From: Roseateles sp. SL47
GTDB lineage: Bacteria; Pseudomonadota; Gammaproteobacteria; Burkholderiales; Burkholderiaceae_C
Assembly: GCF_026625885.1 (NCBI RefSeq)
Contig: NZ_CP113068.1
Coordinates: 4,650,001 to 4,714,000, forward strand
Reading direction: 5' to 3'
Length of the DNA: 64,000 bases
Below the pieces are notes generated by a model. The model was given only the letters and a program-made list of their open reading frames with translations, was not told the origin of the DNA and ran no database searches. The translations under genes and the position numbers were made by a program. Shown here in pieces: positions 27,726 to 37,994 of the stretch. The number at the start of each line of letters is the position of its first letter. The stretch's first letter is position 1.

Positions 27726-28523
27726 TCAGCTGTCCAGCGCTTGGCGGATTTCTCGGATGAAGGCCGCAGCCTGGTTGGCGACATTATCGCGTGTCTGGAC
27801 CTCGATCAGTTGGACGAGGGCCGAACCGATCACCACAGCGTCCGACACGCGCGCAACGGCGGCGGCGGTTTGACCGTCCCGGATGCCAAAACCCACGCCG
27901 AGGGGGATCTTCACATGGGCACGCAGTCGCGGCATGGCGTCCGCCACGGCGCTGGTATCCAGATGGCCGGCCCCGGTGACGCCCTTGAGCGACACGTAAT
28001 AGACGTAACCGCTGGCCAATTCACCAATGCGGCGCACCCGGTCATCGGTGGAGGTGGGGGCCAACAGGAAGATGGGGTCCAGCCCCGCAGCCTTCAGGGC
28101 ACCGGCAAAGGCATCGCTTTCTTCGGGCGGATAGTCCACCACCAGCACACCATCCACCCCCGCGGCCTTGGCTTCGCTGACGAAGTTCTGCGGGCCCATG
28201 CGCTCGATCGGGTTGGCATAGCCCATCAGCACGATGGGGGTGTTGGCGTCCTGGGTGCGAAATTCCCGCACCATGGCAAGCACATGCCGCAGGGAAATCC
28301 CCTTGGCCAAGGCCCGCTCGCTGGCGCGCTGAATCACCGGGCCATCGGCCATCGGGTCGGAGAACGGAATACCCAGTTCAATGACATCAGCACCGGCGCG
28401 CGCCAGCGCCAGCATCAGTTCCACCGTGACATCCGCATACGGGTCGCCGGCGGTGATGTAGGGAATCAGGGCCTTGCGGCCTTGCGCACGCAGGCGCTCG
28501 AAGGTGGACTGGATGCGGCTCAT
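27726..28523 (-). CDS. trpA: Tryptophan synthase alpha chain
   Basis: TrpA splits indole-3-glycerol phosphate to indole and glyceraldehyde-3-phosphate. The 265-residue TIM barrel carries the catalytic Glu in [18 protein letters not shown] and Asp in [13 protein letters not shown]. Its ATG at 28523 overlaps the trpB stop by 4 nt (ATGA). The frame continues open far upstream across trpB, but that part is a shadow and not protein. Confidence 0.97.
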   Translation of the reverse strand: MSRIQSTFERLRAQGRKALIPYITAGDPYADVTVELMLALARAGADVIELGIPFSDPMADGPVIQRASERALAKGISLRHVLAMVREFRTQDANTPIVLMGYANPIERMGPQNFVSEAKAAGVDGVLVVDYPPEESDAFAGALKAAGLDPIFLLAPTSTDDRVRRIGELASGYVYYVSLKGVTGAGHLDTSAVADAMPRLRAHVKIPLGVGFGIRDGQTAAAVARVSDAVVIGSALVQLIEVQTRDNVANQAAAFIREIRQALDS

Positions 28524-29896
28524 TGCGCACCTCCCTGAACAGCAGCGCCGGACAGCTCTGCCCCACCCTTCACCGCATGCCCCCCCATGGAGGGGCGGTC
28601 GAAGTAGGTGGCACCGGAGAGGTCGGCCACCGTACCGATGTCCTTGTCGCCCCGACCGGAGAGGTTGATCAGCAGATGCTGGTCGGGCCGCATCGTCGGC
28701 GCCAGCTTGAGCGCATGGGCCAACGCATGGCTGGATTCCAGCGCCGGGATGATGCCTTCGGTGCGGCACAGGCGGTGGAAAGCCGCCAGTGCTTCCGCAT
28801 CGGTGGCCCCCACATATTCGGCGCGGCCGATGTCCTTCAGATAGGCATGCTCCGGCCCGACGCCGGGATAGTCCAGGCCGGCGGAAATCGAATGGGTTTC
28901 GATGATCTGGCCGGCCTCGTCCTGCAGCAGATAGGTCCGGTTGCCATGCAGCACACCGGGCGAACCGGCGCTCAGCGTGGCGGCATGCTTGGGCGTATCC
29001 ACCCCCTGCCCCGCCGCTTCCACGCCGATCAAGCGCACATTGGCGTGCGGAATATAGGGATAGAAGATGCCGATGGCATTGCTGCCACCGCCCACGCAGG
29101 CAATGACGGCATCGGGCTGGCGGCCGATCATCTCCGGCATCTGAACCAGGCATTCATCGCCGATGATGCGCTGGAAGTCCCGCACCATCATCGGATAGGG
29201 ATGCGGGCCGGCCACGGTGCCGATGATGTAGAAGGTGTTCTCGATGTTGGTGACCCAGTCCCGCATCGCCTCGTTCAGCGCATCCTTCAGGGTGCGGGAG
29301 CCGGATTCCACAGGCACCACCTTGGCGCCCAGCAGATGCATGCGATAGACGTTGGGCGACTGGCGCTTCACATCCTCGGCGCCCATGTAGACCACACACT
29401 CCATCCCGTAGCGGGCACAGATGGTGGCCGTGGCCACCCCATGCTGGCCGGCCCCGGTTTCGGCAATCACCCGCTTCTTGCCCATGCGCCGGGCCAGCAG
29501 GGCCTGGCCGATGGTGTTGTTCACCTTGTGGGCGCCGGTGTGGTTGAGGTCTTCCCGCTTCAGGAAGATCTGGGCACCCCCCAGCTCTTCGCTCAGCCGA
29601 CGGGCGTGATAGATGGGGCTGGGGCGGCCCACGAAGTGCGCCAGTTCGTACTGGAATTCGCGGATGAACTCCGGGTCCTTGCTGTAGCGGTCGTAAGCGG
29701 CATTCAGCTCATCCAGGGCGTGGATCAGCGTTTCGGCGACAAAACGTCCGCCGTAGTAGCCGTTGGAGGCCGGGGTCTGAACAGGGCCAAAACGGCCGGC
29801 GGCATCCGGCTGGGCATACCCCTGCAGCGGGGCGGTGAGGGAAACGGGGATCTCGGAATCCAGGTCCGACGATCGGGCAGCAAATGCGGAAGACAT
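28520..29896 (-). CDS. trpB: Tryptophan synthase beta chain
   Basis: TrpB joins indole and serine with PLP. The 458-residue protein has the PLP lysine in [23 protein letters not shown] and the phosphate-binding loop [10 protein letters not shown]. It is longer than E. coli TrpB (about 397) because of an N-terminal extension of about 50 residues ([17 protein letters not shown]...) and some internal insertions. GAGGA stands 8 nt before the ATG. It lies 26 nt downstream of trpF and overlaps trpA, so trpFBA is one coupled unit. Confidence 0.96.
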   Translation of the reverse strand: MSSAFAARSSDLDSEIPVSLTAPLQGYAQPDAAGRFGPVQTPASNGYYGGRFVAETLIHALDELNAAYDRYSKDPEFIREFQYELAHFVGRPSPIYHARRLSEELGGAQIFLKREDLNHTGAHKVNNTIGQALLARRMGKKRVIAETGAGQHGVATATICARYGMECVVYMGAEDVKRQSPNVYRMHLLGAKVVPVESGSRTLKDALNEAMRDWVTNIENTFYIIGTVAGPHPYPMMVRDFQRIIGDECLVQMPEMIGRQPDAVIACVGGGSNAIGIFYPYIPHANVRLIGVEAAGQGVDTPKHAATLSAGSPGVLHGNRTYLLQDEAGQIIETHSISAGLDYPGVGPEHAYLKDIGRAEYVGATDAEALAAFHRLCRTEGIIPALESSHALAHALKLAPTMRPDQHLLINLSGRGDKDIGTVADLSGATYFDRPSMGGHAVKGGAELSGAAVQGGAQ

Positions 29897-29922
29897 GATG
29901 CGTCCTCAGGTGAGGGCAAGGC

Positions 29923-30594
29923 TCAGCGGCGAGTTGCCAATTTGGCGCTTTCCAGCTCGGCTTGAATCTTGAGCTGGTCGGCTTCGCGCACGGCGTTGCA
30001 GAAATGGCGGATCTTGTCGGCGTCCTTGAGGCCCTTGGCGACCTCGACACCGGAACTGACGTCAACGGCCCAGGGCCGTACCTTCAGCACGCCATCGATC
30101 ACGTTGGCTGCACTCAACCCACCAGACAAAACGACCGGAGAGGGAACGCTTGGAGGCAGCAGTGACCAATCAAACACCTTTCCACCCCCGCCATACCCCT
30201 CGACGAATGCATCGAGCAGGACAGCCTGGGCGCTGGAGAAACGATGTGCGAAGTCTACCAAATCAAAGCCGGGCGCCATGCGAGCCGCACGCAGATAAGG
30301 GCGATTCCAGCGGTCACAGTCCTGAGGACTCTCATCCCCGTGGAACTGAAGCGTGAGGGTGGGCAGCGCCTGCAGAGCGTCCTGGATGAGGCTCGCGTCC
30401 GCGTTCACGAACAGCCCCACCGGCGTGACAAAGGGCGGCAGGTGCCGCACCAGCTCGGCGGCACGCGCCACGGTCACGGCACGCGGGCTTTTGTCGTAGA
30501 AGACCAGGCCGATCGCATCCGCCCCCGCCTCGACGGCAGCGTCCACATCGGCCTCGCGGGTGAGGCCACAAATCTTGATTCGGGTTCGGCTCAT
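29923..30594 (-). CDS. trpF: Phosphoribosylanthranilate isomerase
   Basis: TrpF performs the Amadori rearrangement of phosphoribosylanthranilate. The start MSRTRIKICGLTREADVDAA carries the catalytic Cys in KICGLT. The barrel ends with LSGGLSAANVIDGVL and the catalytic Asp in AVDVSSGVEVAKGLKDADKI. ATG 30594 is preferred because homologues begin right before RIKICG; an in-frame ATG at 30615 would add seven residues. It is the first gene of trpFBA and follows truA by 47 nt. Confidence 0.95.
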   Translation of the reverse strand: MSRTRIKICGLTREADVDAAVEAGADAIGLVFYDKSPRAVTVARAAELVRHLPPFVTPVGLFVNADASLIQDALQALPTLTLQFHGDESPQDCDRWNRPYLRAARMAPGFDLVDFAHRFSSAQAVLLDAFVEGYGGGGKVFDWSLLPPSVPSPVVLSGGLSAANVIDGVLKVRPWAVDVSSGVEVAKGLKDADKIRHFCNAVREADQLKIQAELESAKLATRR

Positions 30595-30641
30595 TGGAAG
30601 CTCACTGGACACCATCGGTCGCTCATCGGAGGGCCGCCCGC

Positions 30642-31424
30642 TCAGGGCAGCCAGTCCATGGCCGCCGTGCGCTCGGGCAGTTGCAGGTGGGCATCGTAAT
30701 AGGGACCCACAAAATACAGGCCATCGGGGGCAAACGTCGGCGCCGCCGCATCGCGGGACCGCGCCGCCAGCACCTCATCCATCCAGCTCGCCGGGCGGTT
30801 GCCCGTCCCCACCGCCACGAGGCAGCCCATCAGATTGCGCACCATGTGATGCAGGAAAGCGCTGGCGTCGAACTCGAACCGCCAGTAGGCACCGCGCCGA
30901 TGGATGTCGATGCGCCGGAGCTGCTTGATGGGGGATGCGGCCTGGCATTCCGCCGACCGAAAGGAGCTGAAGTCATGCTCTCCGATCAGGCGGGCGGCGG
31001 CGTCGCGCATGGCGTCCCCGTCCAGCGGGCGGAAGGTCCAGCCCACCGCGCCGTGCTCGATGGCGGGCCGAACATTGGATTCCAGCAGCAAATAGCAGTA
31101 GCGGCGCCCCCGCGCCCAGTTGCGGGCGTGGAAGTCATCCCCGGGGAAGGCACACCACTGGACCGCAATGTCGGGCGGCAGGTAACGGTTGGTGCCGCGC
31201 ACCCAGGAGAAAGACTCCCGGTCCACCGGCGAGTCGAAATGCACCACCTGGTTGAGGCCATGCACCCCTGTGTCGGTGCGTCCGGCACAGAGGGTGCGGA
31301 TCGGCTGCGCAGCGAACTGGCCCAGGGCAGCCTCCAGCGTGTCCTGCACCGTCCCGCCGCCCGGTTGGCTCTGCCAGCCCTTGTAAGCCCCACCGCGATA
31401 ACTCACACCCAGCGCAACGCGCAT
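30642..31424 (-). CDS. truA: tRNA pseudouridine(38-40) synthase TruA
   Basis: TruA isomerises uridines 38-40 of the tRNA anticodon arm. The 260-residue protein has the catalytic Asp in CAGRTDTGVHGLNQVVHF and the conserved YRGGAYKGWQSQP start, with FLHHMVRNLMGCLVAVG near the end. Its place between fimV and trpF is the conserved beta/gamma-proteobacterial order. A terminator for fimV lies between the two genes, so truA-trpFBA probably has its own promoter, which I could not identify. Confidence 0.96.
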   Translation of the reverse strand: MRVALGVSYRGGAYKGWQSQPGGGTVQDTLEAALGQFAAQPIRTLCAGRTDTGVHGLNQVVHFDSPVDRESFSWVRGTNRYLPPDIAVQWCAFPGDDFHARNWARGRRYCYLLLESNVRPAIEHGAVGWTFRPLDGDAMRDAAARLIGEHDFSSFRSAECQAASPIKQLRRIDIHRRGAYWRFEFDASAFLHHMVRNLMGCLVAVGTGNRPASWMDEVLAARSRDAAAPTFAPDGLYFVGPYYDAHLQLPERTAAMDWLP

Positions 31425-31485
31425 GCCCTGCCCTCACCTGTCCAGCATCCGTCGGTGCGCCGGCACGGCGCAGCCAAAAACAAAA

Positions 31486-31510
31486 AGGCGCCCGGCTTGG
31501 CCGAGCGCCC
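31486..31510 (-). terminator. Terminator downstream of fimV
   Basis: Read leftward, arms GGCGCTCGGC and GCCGGGCGCC (one mismatch) close a 3-nt loop and are followed by TTTTTGTTTTTGG. It lies 63 nt after the fimV stop and 62 nt before the truA start. Confidence 0.85.
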
Positions 31511-31572
31511 TTGATCGAGTGTATCCGCTGCCCGAAGGCGGCGTTGGCTCGGTGTCCGCCTTCGCGTTCGCG

Positions 31573-34254
31573 TCAGCGCAGCTGGTTCAGCATCGCCTGG
31601 GCACGATCCCGCAGCGAGCCGGAGGCCTTGGCCACCAGTTCCTGCAGCACATCCCGTGCGCCTTCGGTGTCGCCGATCTGGCGGAATTCCTCAGCCAGTT
31701 CCAGCTGACGTTGCAGCGCTTCGTCGTCGTTGGGGTCCACGCTGTCCAGATCCACACCCAGATCATCCAGGCTCAGCGTGTCGGCCGAAGGGGTCGGTGC
31801 GGGAGCCGGGACATCCAGGTCGGGCAGATCCAGCGAAGCCACGTCCAGGTGATGACCCGGTGCGGGGCTCGGCGAAGCCGGCAGATCCAGATCGATGCCA
31901 CCCAGGTCGAAGTCCAGGGATTCCGGCGCCTGGGCCGGTGCCGACTTCGGCGCGGCGCGGGGCGTGCTGTCCAGATCACCCAGATCGAACTGCAGGTCGT
32001 TACGGGTGGCCGACGCTGCGGGCGGCGTGCTCAGGTCCAGATCCATGCCGAGGTCCGGCTGGCTCACAGCGCTGGGCAGCGCCTGCGTCGCGGCCATGGC
32101 GGGCGCCGGGGCCGGTGTCGAACCCAGATCCAAATCCAGGTCCAGGTCCATCAGGCTGGACGGACCGGCATCGCGCGGCGCAGCCACGGCGGCGGCAGCT
32201 GCAGCAGCCGCTGCTGCGGGGGCAGCGCGCGGGGCGGCAGGCGGCGGCACCAGGCCGGCGGCCGGCAGCGTGCTGGCATTCATCGGCTCGGGACGGTCCT
32301 CATCATCACCGCCCAGCATGATGGGCGCGCCACCCGGCTGATACAGCGGATTCTCAGGATCGACCTGGCGGCCCAGTTCCTGCACCTTGGCCCAGTCTTC
32401 ACCTTGACCGCGGGTTTCGGCATACAGCTGAACCGCAAGTTGTTCAAAGCCCTTGATGTCACGACGCTTGCCGTAGACCTCCAGCAGCTTCAGGCGGATG
32501 GCCAGGCGGTCCGGATTGGCACGCAGGGCTTCCTTCAGGATTTCCTCGGCCTGCAGATCGCGTCCGTAGGCGAGGTAGACGTCGGCTTCGGCCACGGGGT
32601 CCACATCACCAATGGCATCCAGCTGGCTCAGCGAATAGCTCATGGACGACTGCCCACTCGCCGCACCGTCACGGGTGTCGACGCGCTGGCCGCCGCTATG
32701 GCCGAAAAAAGAGTCTGGTGCCAGGCGGCTTTCCGCAAAAGCGGTCTCGCCGCGGTTGGCCGCGTCCTTCCTGGCCTTCCAGGTGCGGTAGCCGATGCCA
32801 CCCACGATGACCAGCAGGGCCGCGCCGATGGCGGGCAAATAGTCCATCAGCGAGTCCAGCAGGCTGGGCTCCTGGGGTTCGGGCTGGGGAATCGGACGGG
32901 CAACGACCGGTGCAGACGCTGCCACCGGGGGCGATGCGGCTTCCGCCACCGGCGCCACCGAGGCGGCTTGGGAAGCGGCTTCCGGTGCGGTACCCGCGAC
33001 GGTCACGGCGGGCACCGACGGTGCAGCCACCGGAGCGGGAGCCGGGGCCGGCGCGGGGGCCGGAGCCGGCGACGCCGCCGGCGCGGTGGCCGAGGCCGGC
33101 TTGGCCGCTGCGCTGAGCTTCTTCAGCTCTTCGACGTTGCGGGTCAGCTCGGCCACACGAGCGGCCGAATCCTTCTTCTCGGTGTCCTTGGAGACCTTGG
33201 CTTCCGCCTTGTCGGCCGCCGCCCCCTTGCTCAGGGTCAGCTTGTCCGGGGTCGGAGCCGCAGCACTCTTGCGCTCTTCCACGGCGGCCTGCACCTGGCC
33301 CTTGGCCTGGCGCTCGCTGTCGGTGGGCTTGAGCGTCGGCGCGGCTTCGGCCAGACGGGCACGATAGCCACCGAAGTCGCTGCTCTGCGCCTGGATGACC
33401 TGACGGGCTTCCTGCGGCGAAATGCCGTTGAGCGCGTCGCTGCCGGGCACCTGCAACACGGCACCGGACTTGAGCCGGTTCATGTTGTTATTGATGAACG
33501 CGTCCGGATTGTTGCGGTAGAGACCCACCAGCATCTGGTCCAGGGACACACCCGAGGGTTGCGTCTTGGAGGCAATACGCGAGAGCGTGTCCCCCTGCTT
33601 GACCGTGTATTCGCTGGCGCCCGTTGCTGCAGCGGGCGCCTGGGCGGCCGGGGCAGGCGCATTCGCCTTGGGACGCGCGGTGACCGCAGGTGCCGGCGGC
33701 ATGGGCGCTGCCGAAGCCGCACGGCCATTGGAACCGGCCACTGCCGAGCTGCCGGACGAACCGCCACCTTGCGGGGGGCTGGCGGGTGCGGAGATCACCG
33801 GCGAGGTGGCGGTCTCATTGCGGGCCACGTTGTTCGACGGCGGGTCGAACAGCAGCGTGAATTCGCGGGTCAACCGGCCGTTGGACCAGTTCAGCTCCAG
33901 GATCACGTCCACAAACGGTTCCTGCACCGCACGGTCACTGGTGACCCGCAGATACGGACGACCGTCGGCTCGACGCGCCAGTTGCACCTGGGCGCTGGTC
34001 AGCACGGCGTTGTAATCCAGCCCGCTGGCACGGTAGGTGTCGGGGGGAGCAACCTTCAGCTTCAACGAAGCCGCTTCCTCCGGAGTCAGGCTGGTGACGT
34101 CGATTTCGGCGCGCAGGGTTTCACCCAGCGCCGATTGCACCGTCAACTTGCCCAGTCCCAAACCCCAGGCCGAACCTGCCGCCAGACCCAGAGCGGTAAC
34201 CGCAGCTACCTGACTCAGGGCGAATCGCGCATAAGCGCTCGAATGTTTTTTCAA
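31573..34254 (-). CDS. fimV: FimV/HubP-like polar peptidoglycan-binding protein
   Basis: FimV-type proteins are pole-located scaffolds for type IV pili and other polar machinery. The chain (893 residues from this start) has a signal peptide (HSSAYARFALSQVAAVTALGLAAGSAWG) and the FimV N-terminal domain LGKLTVQSALGETLRAEIDV. A LysM motif (YTVKQGDTLSRIASKTQP) follows, then a Pro/Ala linker and one membrane segment (LPAIGAALLVIVGGIGYRTW). The cytoplasmic part is long and acidic with LDLDLDLGSTPAPAP-like repeats, ending in the FimV C-terminal helices (LAEEFRQIGDTEGARDVLQEL). I prefer the TTG at 34254, 4 nt after GGGGGA, because it gives a positively charged signal-peptide start; the ATG at 34305 adds 17 residues and has no Shine-Dalgarno. 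It may partner the PilU-like ATPase. Confidence 0.9.
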   Translation of the reverse strand: MKKHSSAYARFALSQVAAVTALGLAAGSAWGLGLGKLTVQSALGETLRAEIDVTSLTPEEAASLKLKVAPPDTYRASGLDYNAVLTSAQVQLARRADGRPYLRVTSDRAVQEPFVDVILELNWSNGRLTREFTLLFDPPSNNVARNETATSPVISAPASPPQGGGSSGSSAVAGSNGRAASAAPMPPAPAVTARPKANAPAPAAQAPAAATGASEYTVKQGDTLSRIASKTQPSGVSLDQMLVGLYRNNPDAFINNNMNRLKSGAVLQVPGSDALNGISPQEARQVIQAQSSDFGGYRARLAEAAPTLKPTDSERQAKGQVQAAVEERKSAAAPTPDKLTLSKGAAADKAEAKVSKDTEKKDSAARVAELTRNVEELKKLSAAAKPASATAPAASPAPAPAPAPAPAPVAAPSVPAVTVAGTAPEAASQAASVAPVAEAASPPVAASAPVVARPIPQPEPQEPSLLDSLMDYLPAIGAALLVIVGGIGYRTWKARKDAANRGETAFAESRLAPDSFFGHSGGQRVDTRDGAASGQSSMSYSLSQLDAIGDVDPVAEADVYLAYGRDLQAEEILKEALRANPDRLAIRLKLLEVYGKRRDIKGFEQLAVQLYAETRGQGEDWAKVQELGRQVDPENPLYQPGGAPIMLGGDDEDRPEPMNASTLPAAGLVPPPAAPRAAPAAAAAAAAAAVAAPRDAGPSSLMDLDLDLDLGSTPAPAPAMAATQALPSAVSQPDLGMDLDLSTPPAASATRNDLQFDLGDLDSTPRAAPKSAPAQAPESLDFDLGGIDLDLPASPSPAPGHHLDVASLDLPDLDVPAPAPTPSADTLSLDDLGVDLDSVDPNDDEALQRQLELAEEFRQIGDTEGARDVLQELVAKASGSLRDRAQAMLNQLR

Positions 34255-34633
34255 GGCGTCCCCCAAAGCAACAAAGCGGCCCCTAAAACTTGGACCGCCT
34301 GTCATGACGTATTGTTGTTGTGCGACGCGAGCGTTTGGCAGTGCCCGCTCCGTTCCCGCGGTAGAAAATCACAACGGTGGCAAGCATATACGCTCCGTTG
34401 CTGAGAAAGCTCCTGAATAGCATCGATGAACTAGCCATGGTTCACAGCCGGTTACCAGCTTGTCGCGTACGGGCAACGCGAGAAGCCCTACAAAGCCATA
34501 CAGCCCGACCGCCCGTCTGCCAGAGACCACCGTCAGAAGGACAAACGCCCCGGGCACGCCCCACAAACAGGGCACGCCAGGGGCGGCTTTGGTCACAGCC
34601 GGCGACCGGTGTTACCCGGCCACGGCGCATCCC
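34255..34633. other. asd-fimV intergenic region
   Basis: A gap of about 380 nt. It holds the presumed fimV promoter and a direct repeat of GGGCACGCC (two copies near 34553 and 34569). I see no gene and no clear terminator for asd. Confidence 0.4.
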
Positions 34634-35764
34634 TCAACGGTCCAGCAAGATGCGCAGCATGCGGCGCAGCGGTTCGGCCGCGCCCCACAACAACTGATCG
34701 CCCACGGTAAAGGCACCCAGATACTCCGGCCCCATCGCCAGCTTGCGCAGGCGGCCCACCGGGATGGTCATGGTGCCGGTGACGGCCACGGGCGTCAGGT
34801 CACGGATGGTGGCCTCGCGGGTGTTGGGAACCACCTTCACCCACTCGTTGTCCGCAGCGATCATGGCTTCGATATCGGCCAGCGGCACGTCCTTCTTGAG
34901 CTTGAAGGTCAGCGCCTGGCTGTGGCAGCGCATGGCGCCGATGCGCACGCAGAAACCATCCACCGGCACGGCGGCGGTGCCGAAGCCTTCGCCCTGGCCG
35001 AGGATCTTGTTGGTCTCGGCCATGCCCTTCCACTCTTCCTTGGATTGGCCGTCGCCCAGGTCCTTGTCGATCCATGGAATCAACGAGCCCCCCAGCGGCA
35101 CACCGAAGTTGGCGGTTTCTTCCGACGACAGCGAGCGCTGCTTCTGGATGATCTTGCGATCGATTTCCAAAATGGCGCTCTTGGGGTCGTCCAGCAAGGC
35201 CCGGACCTCGGCATTCAAGCTGCCGTATTGGGTCAGCAGTTCGCGCATGTGTTGCGCACCGCCGCCGGAAGCGGCCTGGTAGGTCTGGGTGGACATCCAC
35301 TCCACCAGGCCCGCCTTGTACAGCGCGCCGACGCCCATCAGCATGCAGCTGACGGTGCAGTTGCCGCCGATCCAGTCCCGGCCGCCCTGGGTCAGGGATT
35401 GCTGGATGACCGGCATGTTCACCGGGTCCAGCACGATCACCGCATCGCTGGCCATGCGCAGCGTGGAGGCGGCGTCGATCCAGTGGCCGGCCCAGCCGGC
35501 GGCGCGCAGCTTCGGATAGACCTCGCTGGTGTAGTCGCCGCCCTGGCAGGTGATGATGATCTCGCAGCGCTTGAGCTGCTCCAGATCAAACGCGTTTTGC
35601 AGCTGGGTTTCGTTCTTGGCAAACGCCGGGGCGGTGCCCCCTGCGTTCGAGGTGCTGAAAAACAGCGGCTCGATCAGATCGAAGTCGCGCTCCTGGGCCA
35701 TGCGGTCCATCAGCACCGAGCCGACCATGCCGCGCCAGCCCACCAGTCCTACCAATGTCGTCAT
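34634..35764 (-). CDS. asd: Aspartate-semialdehyde dehydrogenase
   Basis: Asd reduces aspartyl phosphate to the semialdehyde, the branch point for lysine, threonine and methionine. The 376-residue protein has the NADP motif [15 protein letters not shown], the nucleophile Cys in [16 protein letters not shown] and a conserved His in RCHSQALT. It is the Gram-negative type with the QGGDY and [11 protein letters not shown] segments. AGGAA precedes the ATG at 35764; the frame opens 45 nt earlier without a Shine-Dalgarno. It lies downstream of leuB, and its product feeds the dap genes earlier in the window. Confidence 0.96.
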   Translation of the reverse strand: MTTLVGLVGWRGMVGSVLMDRMAQERDFDLIEPLFFSTSNAGGTAPAFAKNETQLQNAFDLEQLKRCEIIITCQGGDYTSEVYPKLRAAGWAGHWIDAASTLRMASDAVIVLDPVNMPVIQQSLTQGGRDWIGGNCTVSCMLMGVGALYKAGLVEWMSTQTYQAASGGGAQHMRELLTQYGSLNAEVRALLDDPKSAILEIDRKIIQKQRSLSSEETANFGVPLGGSLIPWIDKDLGDGQSKEEWKGMAETNKILGQGEGFGTAAVPVDGFCVRIGAMRCHSQALTFKLKKDVPLADIEAMIAADNEWVKVVPNTREATIRDLTPVAVTGTMTIPVGRLRKLAMGPEYLGAFTVGDQLLWGAAEPLRRMLRILLDR

Positions 35765-35836
35765 CTTGCGTTCCTTTTTCGCTTGATTTCGTCGCTTGAA
35801 TTCATCCACTGAATTCGTCGCTTACGTTCACCGACC

Positions 35837-35884
35837 ACACAAACCCCGGGAGGTCCTGCCCGGCTCGCTTCGCCGGGTTTGTGC
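35837..35884. terminator. Large imperfect hairpin between leuB and asd
   Basis: Outer arms CACAAACCC(C)GG and CCGGGTTTGTG, with an inner hairpin CCCGGC/GCCGGG (35859-35877). It can form on both strands and has TTTG-type tails. It may attenuate leuB read-through into asd. Confidence 0.45.
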
Positions 35885-35908
35885 AGGGGCGAGACGAACC
35901 GGAGCGAA

Positions 35909-37033
35909 CTAGCTCTTGATGGTTTTGGTGGTGGTGGTTGCGGAGGCGCCAGCTTTCTCAGCTTGAACAGCGGCAACAACAGCATCACCCATCTCGCGGG
36001 TGCTCACCTTCTGGGTGCCCTCGCTCCAGATGTCTGCGGTGCGCAGACCCTGGGCCAGCACGGCTTGAACCGCCCGCTCGATACGAGCAGCGGCTTCGGG
36101 CTGGTGGAGGGAGAACTTGAGCATCATGGCAGCGGAAAGGATTGTAGCCAGAGGATTGGCGATTCCCTTGCCGGCGATGTCCGGAGCACTGCCGTGGCTG
36201 GGCTCATACAGGCCCTTGTTGTTCTTGTCCAACGACGCCGACGGCAGCATGCCGATGGAGCCGGTGAGCATGGCGGCCTCGTCCGAGAGGATGTCGCCAA
36301 ACATGTTGCCGGTGACGACCACGTCGAACTTCTTGGGCGCCTTCACCAGTTGCATGGCGGCGTTGTCCACATACATGTGCTCCAGTTCCACGTCCGGATA
36401 TTGGGCGTGGACCTCGGTGACCACGTCTTTCCAGAACTGGAAGGTTTCCAGCACATTGGCCTTGTCCACGCTGGTGACCTTGCGGTTGCGCAGACGGGCC
36501 GCCTGGAACGCCACATGGGCAATGCGTTCGATCTCCGGGCGCGAATAGCGCATGGTGTCAAAAGCTTCTTCGCTGCCGGGGAAGTGGCCGTCGACGGCGG
36601 TACGGCGGCCGCGGGGCTGACCGAAATAGATGTCGCCGGTGAGTTCGCGGATGATGAGGATGTCCAGGCCGGCCACCAGTTCAGGCTTCAGGCTGGAGGC
36701 GTGGGTGAGTTGCTCGTAGCAGATGGCCGGGCGGAAATTCGCAAACAGGCCAAGGGCCTTGCGCAGGCCGAGGATGGCCTGTTCCGGACGCAGGGCGCGT
36801 TCCAGCTTGTCGTACTTCCAGTCCCCCACGGCACCGAACAGCACGGCATCGGCCTGCTGCGCCAGTTTGAGCGTGGCTTCCGGCAGCGGATGGCCGGCCG
36901 CCTCGTAGGCGGCGCCCCCCACCGGAGCGGTTTCCATCTCCAGCGGCAGGTCCAGCACCTTCAGCACCTTCACGGCCTCCGCAATGATCTCGGTGCCAAT
37001 GCCGTCACCCGGCAGAACTGCAATCTTGTTCAT
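35909..37033 (-). CDS. leuB: 3-isopropylmalate dehydrogenase
   Basis: LeuB oxidatively decarboxylates 3-isopropylmalate. The 374-residue protein begins [20 protein letters not shown] and carries the substrate-binding arginines in [26 protein letters not shown]. The metal/NAD site [18 protein letters not shown] ... [15 protein letters not shown] and [20 protein letters not shown] are both complete. GGGGGAGAA lies just before the ATG. The last 14 residues are a Thr/Lys-rich tail ([13 protein letters not shown]). Confidence 0.97.
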   Translation of the reverse strand: MNKIAVLPGDGIGTEIIAEAVKVLKVLDLPLEMETAPVGGAAYEAAGHPLPEATLKLAQQADAVLFGAVGDWKYDKLERALRPEQAILGLRKALGLFANFRPAICYEQLTHASSLKPELVAGLDILIIRELTGDIYFGQPRGRRTAVDGHFPGSEEAFDTMRYSRPEIERIAHVAFQAARLRNRKVTSVDKANVLETFQFWKDVVTEVHAQYPDVELEHMYVDNAAMQLVKAPKKFDVVVTGNMFGDILSDEAAMLTGSIGMLPSASLDKNNKGLYEPSHGSAPDIAGKGIANPLATILSAAMMLKFSLHQPEAAARIERAVQAVLAQGLRTADIWSEGTQKVSTREMGDAVVAAVQAEKAGASATTTTKTIKS

Positions 37034-37040
37034 GGGTTCT

Positions 37041-37080
37041 CCCCCTACGCGCTGCGCGCGCCCTCCTCAGAGGGCAGGCC
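37041..37080. repeat. Inverted, partial copy of the leuC-leuD intergenic repeat
   Basis: CCCCCTACGCGCTGCGCGCG followed by CCCTCCTCAGAGGGC is the reverse complement, with a few changes, of the hairpin core found twice between leuD and leuC. It lies just upstream of the leuB ribosome-binding site. Confidence 0.6.
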
Positions 37081-37137
37081 CGATGGCCTGGCCAAGCCAG
37101 ATCCATGGGCTTCGCTGGATCAACGCCGGGTTGTTGT

Positions 37138-37788
37138 TTAACGTGGAAGTTGATGATTAAGCCACGGCTTGGTGGCGATGCGTTCGGCCTCGAAGGCCTT
37201 GATCTTGTCGGCGTGGCGCAGGGTCAGGCCGATGTCGTCAAAGCCATTGAGCAGACAGTACTTGCGGAACGGCTGCACCTCGAAAGGCAGCTCCTCGCCA
37301 TCCGGCTTCACCACCACCTGGCGCTCCAGATCCACCGTCAGCTGATAGCCCGGGAAGGCCGCTACCTCATCAAACAACCGCGCCACCTGGGTTTCCGGCA
37401 GGACGATGGGCAGCACCCCGTTCTTGAAGGTGTTGTTGAAGAAGATATCTGCAAAGCTCGGCGCGATCAGGGCGCGGAAGCCGTATTGCTGCAGGGCCCA
37501 CGGCGCATGTTCGCGGCTGGAACCGCAGCCGAAGTTGGCTCGCGCGATCAGGATGGAAGCCCCCTGATAACGCGGCTGGTTGAGCACGAAGTCCGGATTG
37601 GACTTGCGGCTGGCCGGGTCCTGGCCCGGTTCGCCGTGGTCCAGATAACGCCATTCGTCAAACAGATTGGGGCCAAAGCCGGTCCGCTTGATCGACTTCA
37701 GGAACTGCTTGGGAATGATCGCGTCGGTGTCGACGTTCTCGCGGTCCATCGGAGCAACCAGCCCCTTGTGAATGGTGAACTTGTCCAT
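37138..37788 (-). CDS. leuD: 3-isopropylmalate dehydratase small subunit
   Basis: LeuD is the swivel subunit of isopropylmalate isomerase, paired with LeuC. The 216-residue protein has [20 protein letters not shown], the [14 protein letters not shown] loop and the [16 protein letters not shown] segment. AGAGG lies upstream of the ATG at 37788. leuC is upstream, separated by 205 nt that contain two copies of a hairpin repeat. Confidence 0.97.
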   Translation of the reverse strand: MDKFTIHKGLVAPMDRENVDTDAIIPKQFLKSIKRTGFGPNLFDEWRYLDHGEPGQDPASRKSNPDFVLNQPRYQGASILIARANFGCGSSREHAPWALQQYGFRALIAPSFADIFFNNTFKNGVLPIVLPETQVARLFDEVAAFPGYQLTVDLERQVVVKPDGEELPFEVQPFRKYCLLNGFDDIGLTLRHADKIKAFEAERIATKPWLNHQLPR

Positions 37789-37837
37789 CGAAATGCCTCT
37801 CCTCAGCACTCAAGCCTATTTGAAACTACCCAGCAAA

Positions 37838-37994
37838 CACCGCAGAACCGGCTTTGCCGGGCTGCTGGTGTTGCCCCCTTGAGGGGGCGCGCGAAGCGCG
37901 TAGGGGGTGGTCCAACTCCCACCGCAGAACCGGCTTTGCCGGGCTGCCGGTGTTGCCCCCTTGAGGGGGCGCGCGAAGCGCGTAGGGGGTGGTT
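37838..37994. repeat. Two tandem copies of an ~75-bp hairpin repeat between leuD and leuC
   Basis: Copy 1 (37838-37912) and copy 2 (37920-37994) differ at very few positions and are offset by 82 bp. Each holds a GCCCCCTTGAGGGGGC palindrome, a GCGCGCGAAGCGCG palindrome and AGAACCGGCTTTGCCGGGCT. They look like REP-type extragenic elements. The second copy touches the leuC stop codon. Confidence 0.85.
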
